From: Chrysophaeum taylorii
Lineage: Eukaryota > Sar > Pelagophyceae > Pelagomonadales > Pelagomonadaceae
Direction: 5' to 3'
NCBI GenBank assembly: GCA_029834535.1
Contig: JAQMWT010000155.1
Location: forward strand, 1 to 29,216
Length of the DNA stretch: 29,216 nucleotides
The notes under the pieces were generated by a model, which did not search any database, was not told the DNA's origin, and worked only from the letters and a program-made list of their open reading frames with translations. The number at the start of each line of letters is the position of its first letter. Positions within the stretch are counted from its first letter, which is position 1. A program made the translations under genes and the position numbers. Shown piece after piece: positions 19,143-28,563 of this stretch.

Positions 19143-20230
19143 CAAGTGCAGGCCAGTAAGTTCACCTACTCCCAATCTCTAACCCCAGCATTTTCACCCC
19201 CCTGTTAAGTTCACCTTGTCCCAATCTCTAACCCCAGTAAATTCGGCGTAAGCCCACTCGTGCTCACACCCACTCACCCCACTCTCCTGCGAGCTCGTCG
19301 CTCTCAGCCCCGCCAATCGAAGCTGCTTCGATCCGCACACGCCGCTAAGCTTTGAGTTTACTCTAAAAGCCCCAGTAAGTTCACACTTGGTCTCAGTATT
19401 CACCTGGTCACTAAGTTCACCTAGTCCCAATCTCTAACCTCAGTAAGTTCACCTGGTTCCAGTAAGTTCACCTGGCCCCAGTAAGTTTACCTATAGTACG
19501 CGTGTAGACGCCGGGAGGGGGCTTATCGGTATTGCGCAGCACGTGTGGGGTAGGGTGGAGTCGTCGACTCAGAAGACGATATCCTCGGGGTTGCCGATCG
19601 ACAGAGAGCCACGTAGAGCTGGACGTGGCAGAAGACGGGCTTGGGCAAGAGGACGCCGACCTCGCGGGGCGTCTGGCCCTGGCTCTTGTTGATCGTTTGG
19701 CGTCGGCGGGCCTTACGGGATACAGGTTGGAGGAGCCTCGGTGACAACGACACGATCGATCATGTATCTGGTACCGTTGCAGTGGCCGTGCGACGGGTCG
19801 AGGTTGCGAAGACTTTAAGCTCGCGATCAAAGTGAGCATGCCGTTGGTTGTCAGGGAGTCGAAAACTCGACTGTAAAGAGCGAGGCGTCGGCTTCCGACC
19901 CAACCTAGTCGGCCGAAAAGAACTCCGACGCCTCGTCTTCGGAAAAAAAAGGCCGCGGTCATGCGCGCGTTGTCAGCATCGACAACATCGTTTCGACGGG
20001 GCGTGAGAATGGCGCGCTGAAAGAGCCGCCGCGGGTCGTGGAAATAGTCTGCGAGGTCGCCGTAGACGGCTTGGAGGATCACTGTCTGGCTCTCGCGCCT
20101 ACCTGATCCTTACTCTCGCGCCTACCTGATCCTTACCCTAAATCGAGGGACAAACAGACAGACAGACAAACAGACAGACAAACATCTGTCGATTAGTAGT
20201 TAGGAAACATCTGTCGATTAGTAGTTAGGA
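19143..20230 (-). mobile_element. Array unit 1 (1088 bp)
   Basis: Terminal unit next to TAF2, with its 3' end facing the gene. Its 5' end carries a duplicated terminus: ACATCTGTCGATTAGTAG and flanking bases occur at 20182-20205 and again at 20206-20230. The helicase remnant is best preserved in this unit. Confidence 0.78.
19500..20085 (-). pseudogene. Helicase C-terminal remnant, unit 1
   Basis: Minus-strand frames read ILQAVYGDLADYFHDPRR, RAILTPRRNDVVDADNAR, an interrupted FSAD block, NLDPSHGHCNGTRYMIDR, TINKSQGQTPREVGV, LYVALCRSATPR and RNTDKPPPGVYTR, in the order of a Helitron helicase C-terminus. A 204-codon frame (19468-20082) is open by chance through several of these but leaves the true frame in the second half. 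Confidence 0.8.
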
Positions 20231-21273
20231 CAAGTGCAGGCCAGTAAGTTCGCCAGTAAGTTCACCTGGTCCCAATCTCTAACCCCAGTAAGTTCACCTG
20301 GCCCCAGTAAGTTCACCTAGTCCCAATGTAACCCAAGTAAGTTCGGTGTAAGCCCACTGTGCTCACATCCACTCACCCCACTCTCCTTCGAGCTCGTCGC
20401 TCTCACCTCCGCCAATCTAAGCTGCTTTGATCCGTACACGCCGCTCGCCTTTGCGTTCACTCTAAAAACCCTGTAGTTCACTTGGTCTCCCACCTGGTCA
20501 CTAAGTTCACCTAGTCCCAATCTCAAACCCCAGTAAGTTCACCTGGTCCCAGTAAGTTCACCTACAGTGCGCGTGTAGACGCCGGAGGGGGCTTATCGGT
20601 ATTGCGCAGCACGGGGGTGGTGTCGTCGACTCAGAAGAGATATCCTCGGGGTTGCCGATCGACAGAGAGCCACGTAGAGCTGGACGTGGCAGAAGACGGG
20701 CTTGGGCAAGAGGACGCCGACCTCGCGGGGCGTCTGGCCCTGGCTCTTGTTGATCGTTTGGCGTCGGCGGGCCTTAAGGGATACAGGTTGGAGGAGCCTC
20801 GGTGACAACGACACGATCGATCATGTATCTGGTACCGTTGCAGTGGCCGTGCGACGGGTCGAGGTTGCGAAGACTTTAAGCTCGCGATCAAAGTCAGCAT
20901 GCCGTTGGTTGTCAGGGAGTTGAAAACTCTACTGTAAAGAGCGAGGCGTCGGCTTCCGACCCAGCCTAGTCAGCCGAAAAGAACTCCGACGCCTCGTCTC
21001 CGGGAAAAAAAAAAGGCCGCGGTCATGCGCGCGTTGTCAGCATCGACAACATCGATTCGACGGGGCGTGAGAATGGCGCGCTGAAAGAGCCGCCGCGGGT
21101 CGTGGAAATAGTCTGCGAGGTCGCCGTAGACGGCTTGGAGGATCACTGTCTGGCTCTCGCGCCTACCTGATCCTTACTCTCGAGCCTATCTGATCCTTAC
21201 CCTAAATCGAGGGACAAACAGACAGACAAACAAACAGACAGACAGACAAACATCTGTCGATTAGTAGTTAGGA
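20231..21273 (-). mobile_element. Array unit 2 (1043 bp)
   Basis: Starts directly after the previous unit's TAGTTAGGA and ends with the same sequence. It carries a helicase remnant at about 20570-21146 with TINKSQGQTPREVGV intact. Confidence 0.78.
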
Positions 21274-22238
21274 CAAGTGCAGGGCAGTAAGTTCACCTAT
21301 CTCTAACCCCAGTAAGTTCACCTGTTCACCTGGTCCCGTTAAGTTCACCTAGTCCCAATCTCTAACCCCAGTAAATTCGGTGTAAACCCAATCTCTAACC
21401 CCAGTAAGTTCGGCGTTAACCCACACCCACTCACCCCACTCTCCTTTGAGCTCGTCGCTCTCACCCCTTTACTCTAAAACCCCAGTGTTCACACTTGGTC
21501 TCGAAGTTCACCTGGTCACCGTTCACCTAGTCCCCATCCTAAACCGCAGTTCACCTGGTTCCAGTAAGTTCACCTGGTCCTCAGTTACCTACAGTGCGCG
21601 TGTAGACGCCGGGGGGGGCTTATCGGTATTGCGCAGCGTGTGGTAGGGTGGAGTCGTCGACCCAGCAGAGGTATCCTCGGGTTGCCGATCGACAGAGAGC
21701 CACGTAGAGCTGGACGTGGCAGAAGACGGGCTTGGGCAAGAGGACGCCGACCTCGCGGGGCGTCTGGCCCTGGCTCTTGTTGATCGTTTTGCGTCGGCGG
21801 GCCTTAGGGATACAGGTTGGAGGAGCCTCGGTGACAACGACACGATCGATCATGTATCTGGTACCGTTGCAGTGGCCGTGCGACGGGTCGAGGTTGCGAA
21901 GACTTTAAGCTCGCGATCAAAGTCAGCATGCCGTTGGTTGTCAGGGAGTTGAAAACTCGACTGTAAAGAGCGAGGCGTCGTCTTCCGACCCAGCCTAGTC
22001 AGCCGAAAAGAACTCCGACGCCTCGTCTCCGGGAAAAAAAGGCCGCGGTCATGCGCGCGTTGTCAGCATCGACAACATCGTTTCGACGGGGCGTGAGAAT
22101 GGCGCGCTGAAAGAGCCGCCGCGGGTCGTGGAAATAGTCTGCGAGGTCGCCGTAGACGGCTTGGAGGATCACTGTCTGGCTCTCGCGCCTACCTGATCCT
22201 TACTCTCGCGCCTACCTGATCCTTACCCTAAATCGAGG

Positions 22239-22278
<40 letters not shown>

Positions 22279-22297
22279 TCTGTCGATTAGTAGTTAA
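21274..22297 (-). mobile_element. Array unit 3 (1024 bp)
   Basis: Head-to-tail with its neighbours. The last few bases of its 5' terminus (GGA in plus orientation) are missing at the junction with unit 4. The helicase remnant lies at about 21590-22173 and preserves MIDRVVVTEAPPTCI; INKSQGQT is preceded by KTINK rather than QTINK. Confidence 0.76.
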
Positions 22298-23242
22298 CAA
22301 GTGCAGGCCAGTAAGTTCACCTAGTCCCAATCTCTAACCCCAGTAAGTTCACCTGGTCCCAGTAAGTTCACCTAGTCCAAATCTCTAACCCCAGTAAGTT
22401 CGGCGTAAACCCACTCGTGCTCACATCATCACCCCACTCTCTCCTTCGGAGCTCGTCGTCTCACCTCCGCCTAATCCAGCTGCTTTGATCCGCACCGCCG
22501 CCAGCCCCTTGATGTTCACTCCCAAAACCCCTGTAAACATTTGTCCAGTGTTCACTGGTCGCTCCACTGGTAGTCCCAAATCTCAACCCCAGTGTCCCTG
22601 CACCCACCCAGTGGGTGAGTGGGGTAGGTGGCGTCACGACGTTACTATCCTCGGGGTTGCTCGATCGACTTCAGAGCGCCACGCGCAAGCCACGTGGCAG
22701 AAGACGGCTTCGGCAAGAGGACGCCGACCTCGCGGGGCGTCTGGCCCTGGCTCTTGTTGATCGTTTGGCGTCGGCGGGCCTTACGGGATACAGGTTGGAG
22801 GACCGGTGACAACGACACGATCGACATGTATCTGGTACCGTTGCAGTGGCCGTGCGACGGGTCGAGTTGGCGAAGACTTTAAGCTCGCGATCAAAGTCAG
22901 CATGCCGTTGGTTGTCAGGAGTTCAAAAACTCGACTGTAAAGAGCGAGGCGTCGTCTTCCGACCCAGCCTAGTCGGCCGAAAAGAACTCCGACGCCTCGT
23001 CTCCGGGAAAAAGGCCGCGGTCATGCGCGCGTTGTCAGCATCGACAACATCGTTTCGACGGGGCGTGAGAATGGCGCGCTGAAAGAGCCGCCGCGGGTCG
23101 TGGAAATAGTCTGCGAGGTCGCCGTAGACGGCTTGGAGGATCACTGTCTGGCTCGACCTACCTGATCCTTACTCGCGCCTATCTGATCCTTACCCTAAAT
23201 CGAGGGACAGACAGCTCAGACAGACAAACAAACAGACAAACA
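22298..23242 (-). mobile_element. Array unit 4 (945 bp), degraded
   Basis: The unit lacks the 5' terminal CTGTCGATTAGTAGTTAGGA entirely, and the (GACA)n tract joins unit 5 directly. The minisatellite is decayed and the CTACAGTGCGCGTGTAGACG segment is lost. The helicase remnant lies at about 22620-23144. Confidence 0.72.
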
Positions 23243-24223
23243 CAAGTGCAGGCTAGTAAGCTCACCTAGTCCCAATCTCTAACCCCAGTAAGTTCCACCT
23301 GGTCCCAGTAAGTTCACCTAGTCCCACCAACCCCAGTGGCGTTGGCCCACTCGTGCCTCACACCCACTCACCCCACTCCTTCGGAGCCGTCGCTAATCAC
23401 CTCCGCCAATCCATAGCGTGGTCCGTACGCCCGCACCTTTGTTACTCTAAAAATCTCATAAGTTCATTTGGTCCTGTTCCCACCTGGTCGTTCGCCAGTC
23501 CTGCCAGCCTGACCAAACCAGTGTTCACCTGGTCTCAGTCACCTACAGCGCGTGTAGACGCCGGGAGGGGCCTTATCGGTATTGCGCAAGGTGGGTGGAG
23601 TCGTCGACTCAAGGCAGATATATTCTCGGGCTTGCCGATCGACGAGAGCCATGCGAGCTGACGACAGAAGACGGCTTTGGGCAAGAGGACGCGACCTCGC
23701 GGGCGTCTGGCCCTGGCTCTTGCTGATCGTTTGGCGTAGGCGGGCCTTAAGGGATACAGGTTGGAGGAGCTCGGTGACAACGAACGATCGATCATGTATC
23801 TGGTACCGTTGCAGTGGCCGCGACGGGTCGAGGTTGCGAAGACTTTAAGCTCGCGATCAAAGTCAGCATGCCGTTGGTTGTCAGGAAGTTGAAAACTCTA
23901 CTGTAAAGAGCGAGGCGTCGTCTTCCGACCCAGCCTAGTCAGCCGAAAAGAACCCGACGCCTCGTCCCCGGGAAAAAAGGCCGCGGTCATGCGCGTTGTC
24001 AGCATCGACAACATCGTTTCGACGGGGCGTGAGAATGGCGCGCTGAAAGAGCCGCCGCGGGTCGTGGAAATAGTCTGCGAGGTCGCCGTAGACGGCTTGG
24101 AGGATCACTGTCTGGCTCTCGCGCCTACCTGATCCTTACTCTCGCGCCTATCTGATCCTTACCCTAAATCGAGGCACAAACAGACAAAGAGACAGACAAA
24201 CATCTGTCGATTAGTAGTTAGGA
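23243..24223 (-). mobile_element. Array unit 5 (981 bp)
   Basis: Intact 5' terminus (24200-24223), degraded minisatellite and a helicase remnant at about 23541-24108 with several small deletions relative to units 1-3. Confidence 0.72.
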
Positions 24224-24320
24224 TCTGTCGATTAGTAGTTGAGATCCTTACCCTAAATCGAGGGACTGACAAACAGACAGCATGCAACAAATGCGACAAA
24301 CATCTGTCGATCAGCGTCCT
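24224..24320 (-). repeat. Stack of partial element 5' ends
   Basis: Between units 5 and 6 lie a truncated terminus (TCTGTCGATTAGTAGTT, 24224-24240), a second CCTTACCCTAAATCGAGGGA segment and a third degenerate terminus (CATCTGTCGATCAGCGTCCT, 24301-24320). This looks like repeated addition or recombination of element 5' ends. Confidence 0.6.
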
Positions 24321-25244
24321 AAATGCGTAGGTCGCAGTTCGCTAAAGTGTCTCACAGTCCCAACCAACCTGCAATTGGCGTAAACTACCTGCAGTTTCAC
24401 ATCCACTTTCTTAACCTCGTCGCCGTCACCCTGCCCACCCAGTTGTGCGATCCGCGCACGCCGCTAAATCTTTATGCTTCAAAAACCCCGCAAAGTTCTT
24501 GTCTCTGCAAAGTTCGCCTGGTCCACCGGGCCCAGTCCCAATCCTAACCTCCGCAGTTCATTCGGTTCCAGTTCACCTGGTCCTGCAAAGTTCACTTCTA
24601 CAGTGCGTGCGACGCCGGGAGGGGGCTTAGCGGCGCTGCGTGTTGCACGGGGTAGGTGGTCGTCGACTCAGAAGCGCGCATATCCTCCCGGTTGCCGATC
24701 GACAGAGAGCCACGTAGAGCTGGACGTGACAGAAGACGGGCTTGGGCGAGGACGCCGACCCGCGGGGCGTCTGGCCCTGGCTCTTGGTGATCGTTTGGCG
24801 TCGGCGGGCCTGCAGCGGGATACAGGTTGGAGGAGCCTCGGTGACCGACACGATCGATCATGTATCTGGTACCGTTGCAGTTGCCGTGCGACGGTCGAGG
24901 TTGCGAAGACCTTAAGCTCGCGCTCAAAGCCAGCATGCCGTTGGTTGTCAGACGAAACTCGACTGTAAAGAGCGAGGCGTCGTCTTCCGACCCAACCTAG
25001 TCTGCCTAAGAGAACTCCGACGCCTGCCCTGGAAAAAGGCCGCGGTCATGCGCGCGTTGTCAGCATCGACAACATCGTTTCGACGGGGCGTGAGAATGGC
25101 GCGCTGGCTAAAAGAGCCGCCGCGGGTCGTGGAAGTTCGCGAGGTCGCCGTAGACGGCTTGGTGGATCACCGTCTGGCTCTCGCGCCTACCTGATCCTTA
25201 CCCTAAATCGAGGACAGATAACAGAGTTAACATCTGTCGATTAG
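24321..25244 (-). mobile_element. Array unit 6 (about 924 bp), most diverged
   Basis: The 3' minisatellite is barely recognisable, but the helicase remnant (about 24600-25170) still shows the CGTTTCGACGGGGCGTGAGA and GATCGATCATGTATCTGGTA blocks seen in every copy. Its 5' terminus is cut short by about 9 nt where it meets an inverted copy at 25245. Confidence 0.65.
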
Positions 25245-25269
25245 TCCTAACTACTAATCGACAGATGTT
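25230..25269. repeat. Palindrome at head-to-head junction
   Basis: ACATCTGTCGATTAG and its reverse complement CTAATCGACAGATGT flank a 9-bp spacer. It arises because the 5' end of unit 6 (minus) meets the 5' end of an inverted copy (plus). Confidence 0.9.
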
Positions 25270-25282
25270 TGTCTGTCTGTCT
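25245..25282 (+). mobile_element. 5' end of an inverted Helitron-like copy, split by an insertion
   Basis: An intact TCCTAACTACTAATCGACAG terminus and (GTCT)n run 38 bp and then stop. An equivalent (CTGT)n tract resumes at about 28565 in the same orientation, followed by TAAGGATCAGG and the helicase remnant. The simplest reading is one copy interrupted by a 3.3-kb insertion. Confidence 0.6.
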
Positions 25283-25289
25283 CAATTGG

Positions 25290-25304
25290 CGGACGTTTCC
25301 GGAC
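25290..25304 (+). repeat. Left terminal inverted repeat (15 bp)
   Basis: CGGACGTTTCCGGAC is perfectly inverted at 28542-28556. Similarity ends immediately inside and outside the 15 bp. Confidence 0.75.
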
Positions 25305-25421
25305 GGTCCGTTAGAAGTGGTTGCTTCCTGCGCGGAAGACCAGAGGGGAAGGACCGGGGGAAGAGTCGCGAAGCCCAACGTTCGCGGCATTTTCAAACCA
25401 AAGCAGTCGTAGGACGCGACA

Positions 25422-25508
25422 GTCGTGGACGACCGTCGAGGAGGTCGCCAAGTCGAAAGGGTGCGACCAAGTCGTGGACGACCAAGTCGAGGAGGTCGCC
25501 AAGTCGAA
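25422..25508 (+). repeat. Two ~37-bp direct repeats
   Basis: GTCGTGGACGACC followed by GTCGAGGAGGTCGCCAAGTC occurs at about 25423-25457 and, with a 2-bp insertion, at about 25471-25508. The repeats sit just upstream of the recombinase-like ORF and could be binding sites or simply a duplication. Confidence 0.7.
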
Positions 25509-25535
25509 CGCGGGGTGAGTCCGACGGACGTAGTC

Positions 25536-25544
25536 ATATATATA
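25536..25544 (+). promoter_or_regulatory. TATA-like box
   Basis: ATATATATA lies 17 bp upstream of the ATG at 25561 in otherwise GC-rich sequence. This is close for a TATA box relative to the start codon, so the mRNA leader would be very short or the real start is further down. Confidence 0.35.
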
Positions 25545-25560
25545 CGCGGATCGACAAAAC

Positions 25561-27130
25561 ATGAGCGGCGCCGCGGTTCCCAGCGGAACCATCGGGAGCG
25601 CAGGAATGTCTGGAGACCGCGACCGAGCTCGAACGAACGCGATTCGGCACTTCAATGCTTTCGCCAACGGCAAAGGCGACCGCCCCGGGGCCCTTCAGCG
25701 ATGTGGACGTTGCGGTCTTGGCGGCGCCCAGGGTTTGGGAACGCTTCGCCTTCTATCTCGTCGAGGAAACGAGCCTCGGAACGACGAGCATCCTCGACAT
25801 TTTGGGCATCGTCCTCCGGGCCGCCAAGACCAGGTTCGACGTTCGGGAGCGGCGGCGGACGTCAAAGACTTCATGTGTCTCAACTCGGATTCGCGCTCGA
25901 ATGGGCCGTCTGGTATCGTGGTATACGCCACAACATCCAGCGCATCAAGTCTCAACGCTCGATGGCGGCGGGCGAAGATGAGGACCACACGGCTCCAGCT
26001 ATCTACCCTTGCCAAATTGACCGCATTGTCCGGGCCTACGCTCGGAAGGGCAGCCAGGAATCCGCCAAGCGCATCCACGATCCACGGCCTCTGGATGGCA
26101 GGCTCGATCGAGCGAGCCCAGGTGGATGGCGCTAGGAAACGTGGGACGCTTCGACGTCCAGTTGAACGCGTGGTTCATCACGGTGCCGCAGTCCAAGGTC
26201 TCGAAGACCAAGCTCACTGCCTGGATTGCGGGAACGGGTGGGAACGCTGCATTCTTACGTCCTTTGCCGACAACATGGTCCTCAATCGCCTCGAAGTCCA
26301 GGAGGACGACGGCACTCGCTGGCTCTTCCCCACCTCGTCCACCGACAGCTCCGCGAAGAGGATCGGGCGATACGTCAAGGACCTGTTGCCGCATTCCTCA
26401 ACGGCCCGAGGCTCGCGTGCTCGCAGCCGCCGTCGAAATTACTGGCGGCGACGACAAGCTTCCCGACAACGCTCCGCGGCTAGCTTCCGCCACGGTGTCT
26501 GCGAGTATCTTGCCGGCTCGTTGGCCCTCGAGCACTGCGTAATGGTGACGGACACGAGCTTGCTCTGTCTCAGCATTCTTCGAATACTTCCGGAAGTTGA
26601 ACTGCCAAGTCATGCCGGGCGCTATCATCCTCGCGGGCTGGCGCAAGCCGGCTTGGAGCCAAATACCCCGCGGTCCCGTGCCGGCGTCCATCGACGTCAT
26701 CCTCGCCCTCGGCGTTGACCCCGACAAGCTCGTCGATGTCATAAAAGCCGTGCTTCAGATCGACACCCAGTACCCGAAGAATATCAACGCGACGGAAGCT
26801 GTGGAGCTCATCACGGCGGCCTTCGCCAGCATCGTCATGTACTACCCCGAGCGGCAGGACGGCAATTATTTCCTGTTCGTTAACCTTAAGCTTCGAGACG
26901 CCGTCAATCATATCTTTAGTACCCAGTACGGCGCGCCGACGCGCCAATGGAGCCGCAAAATTCGCTCTGCGTTCGACGAGGCCAACCTTCACCTCACAGG
27001 CCGCTGGATCTCAGGCGATGAGGATCGTGAGATGGCTCGCCAGCGCAACGAAAACCGCGAGCTCCACGGAAAGGTCGATCAACCCACGGAAAGTTCGATC
27101 ACTCCACGGAAAGTTCGATCAGCTGCAGAT
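25561..27130 (+). pseudogene. Tyrosine-recombinase-like (Crypton-like) transposon ORF, frameshifted
   Basis: About eight frame changes link blocks that read in order like a tyrosine-recombinase family common in algal and dinoflagellate genomes (from memory). The blocks are DVDVAVLAAPRVWERFAFYL; LGFALEWAVWYRGIRHNIQR; a box-I-like ARSSEPRWMALGNVGRFDV with VPQSKVSKTKL; DDGTRWLFP; a box-II-like ASFRHGVCEYLAG; SAFFEYFRKLNCQ with a candidate nucleophilic Tyr; and GAIILAGWRKPAWSQIPRGP through AFASIVMYYPERQDG. The Arg (ARSSE), Arg-His (FRHG) and Tyr (FFEY) fit an R-H-R-Y layout, but the catalytic assignment is inference. The shifts are 1-2 nt, not intron-sized. Neighbouring host genes keep frames for over 3 kb, so this is real decay rather than poor sequence. 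Near 27066-27122 CACGGAAAG(G/T)TCGATCA is triplicated. Confidence 0.6.
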
Positions 27131-27600
27131 GATGGTTGTGCCTGCTCGATAATTTGGAGTCGCGCTGCCAGCCCAACCACCGCAACTGCAGCCAATCGAG
27201 CCACCGGAGCGCCTGCCGCCTCCACCGGCGCTGCCGCCTCCAGCAGCGCACAACCGTCGCTCCGCTTCACCGCCGCCGCCTCCCGCGATGGCATCGGCGT
27301 CGGTCCCGGCCTTGGCCCCGGCCCTGTCGTGCCTCAGCCCGAGCGGATCGTGAATGCACCAATCCCCGCACCGGCGCCCACGCCTGTCGTGCCCGCCCAC
27401 GCCGGCGGCAGTCATGCCGCCTTTGGTCCAATCTCGGCGCCCTCTCTCCCACCTCCGTCTTCCCGGCCTGCACTCACGCGACCGCTCCTCCAACAGCCAA
27501 CAACATGCTCGTGCGTTCCAGCGCAGCACCATTCGACCTCGACAACCCAGTGGCGTCGCCGCGTGGATCGTTGTCGGGTGGTTGGACATAAATTGCTCCC
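27131..27600 (+). other. Proline/alanine-rich coding-like linker
   Basis: In the frame after the recombinase-like C-terminus the sequence reads Pro/Ala-rich stretches such as PPERLPPPPALPPPA, followed by a stop and further Pro-rich frames. It probably encoded a disordered tail or linker before decay. Nothing else is recognised. Confidence 0.4.
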
Positions 27601-28061
27601 ACCATGACACGCCAGGACAAGAGACGCTGGAGAATCTGCTCAAGTATGTCGTTTATGGAACCGACGCCGAAATCCAGGGATTGGCATCGTCGAACATGGA
27701 AATTGGCAAAAAGCGCGCACTTGCCACCAAACTCCTCGGCTTCGTACGCTACCTTGCGATGTTGTATATGAAGCACAAGAACCCATCGGATCCGATGCCC
27801 AGGCCTGCGAAGGGCGGCATGAAGGCCAACTACATCGACGACCGAGTCAGTCGATCTCCAACTCCCGGAATCTCCCGCCGGTTCCAATCTCAAGAGCAAC
27901 TTCCACAATTTCCGCCGAGATCGACGACACGTTCGACCCGATTTCGCCCCTGCTGCCAAACGGCCGCGCATCGCGAGCAGTTCAATCCGAACACCGCGAG
28001 CACGCCCGGAACCGCTCGCCGCCGGCCGTCCGCGGCCGGGGAACAAGCTGACAACAAGTAA
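27600..28061 (+). CDS. Unassigned C-terminal ORF fragment of the insertion
   Basis: The last ~150 codons of a frame open from 27354 read like a genuine protein: TPGQETLENLLKYVVYGTDA, MEIGKKRALATKLLGFVRYL and AMLYMKHKNPSDP, then a Ser/Pro/Arg-rich tail ending at TAA 28059-28061. The helical, charged character suggests a small folded domain, possibly the C-terminus of the recombinase-like protein or a second element protein. I do not recognise the family. The start is not determinable. Confidence 0.4.
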   Translation, partial: HHDTPGQETLENLLKYVVYGTDAEIQGLASSNMEIGKKRALATKLLGFVRYLAMLYMKHKNPSDPMPRPAKGGMKANYIDDRVSRSPTPGISRRFQSQEQLPQFPPRSTTRSTRFRPCCQTAAHREQFNPNTASTPGTARRRPSAAGEQADNK

Positions 28062-28139
28062 GAAAGCATCACCCTTCGGTTAGCAACCCGGCCGACCCCG
28101 TAGCTCGTGCCAGAAGGCCGCGAAAGGTCTTCTACGCGG

Positions 28140-28530
28140 CGCGAGCCGCCGGTGTCGAAGAAGCGGCTTTAGCGGCGCGGAGGTGCCGAGACGCCGGAGG
28201 GCACCACAAAGCCGCCGGCGGCGTCGGAGAAGCCGCCACGGCGCTGGAGGGCGCCACAAAAGCCGCCGGCGCCGCCAAAGCCGCCGGGGCCTCCGGCGGC
28301 GGCGTCACCGGCGCCGCCAGCCGCTGGCGCCTTCGGCGCCTTTGGCGCCTCCAGCGCCGGCCCCGAAGGCTTCGGCGCCCTTCGGCGCCTTCGGCGCTTC
28401 GGCGCTTCGGCGCTTTGGGGCCTTCGGCGCCTTCGGCGCTTCGGCGCCTTTTCGCCACCTGGCGCCTTCGCGCCTTCGGCGCTGCCACCTTTCGGCGTTT
28501 CGGCGCTGCGCTCCGGCGCCGGTACTTTTT
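28140..28530. repeat. GGCGCC-rich minisatellite
   Basis: Dense degenerate repeats of GGCGCCTTC and CGCCGGC units, strongest at 28320-28500. Both strands stay open for over 100 codons because the unit is 9 bp and stop-free; these frames are repeat artefacts, not genes. The repeats are self-complementary (GGCGCC) and lie just inside the right inverted repeat of the insertion. Confidence 0.85.
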
Positions 28531-28541
28531 CCGGCACGGGG

Positions 28542-28556
28542 GTCCGGAAACGTCCG
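28542..28556 (-). repeat. Right terminal inverted repeat (15 bp)
   Basis: GTCCGGAAACGTCCG, the exact reverse complement of 25290-25304. Confidence 0.75.
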
Positions 28557-28563
28557 TTTTCTT

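Larger units (their letters stand above)
19143..25244 (-). mobile_element. Head-to-tail array of six Helitron-like elements
   Basis: Six minus-strand units follow one another directly. In plus orientation each starts CAAGTGCAGGCCAG or a close variant and finishes CTGTCGATTAGTAGTTAGGA, so the 3' end of one unit abuts the 5' end of the next. Unit order in element sense is: 5' terminus, (GTCT)n, doubled TAAGGATCAGG block, helicase C-terminal fossil, then minisatellite with a unique core. Units shorten and their minisatellites degrade towards 25 kb, while the helicase segment stays alike. Such head-to-tail arrays without terminal inverted repeats fit rolling-circle (Helitron/Helentron) transposition. 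The same internal stop (after FFSAD) recurs, so they amplified from an already dead helicase copy. Confidence 0.78.

Noticed and set aside
16011..19208. 1065-codon plus-strand ORF antisense to TAF2
   Set aside because: Composition is E/G/R/V-biased as expected for a shadow of a GC-rich gene. No motifs, and the TAF2 frame explains the region.
19143..25244. CRISPR-like array of ~20-32 bp repeats (AGTAAGTTCACCTGG units)
   Set aside because: The short units are degenerate, unevenly spaced and embedded in 1-kb transposon copies in a eukaryotic genome. No cas genes are present.
19143..25244. Introner elements suggested by repeated CAGTAAGT (splice-donor-like) motifs
   Set aside because: The copies lie in tandem between genes, not inside coding exons, and contain a helicase remnant. 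The GTAAGT is part of a minisatellite.
28169..28537. Minus-strand Ala/Pro/Lys/Arg-rich ORF
   Set aside because: It arises from a stop-free 9-bp minisatellite, is open in several frames on both strands, and has no start context.
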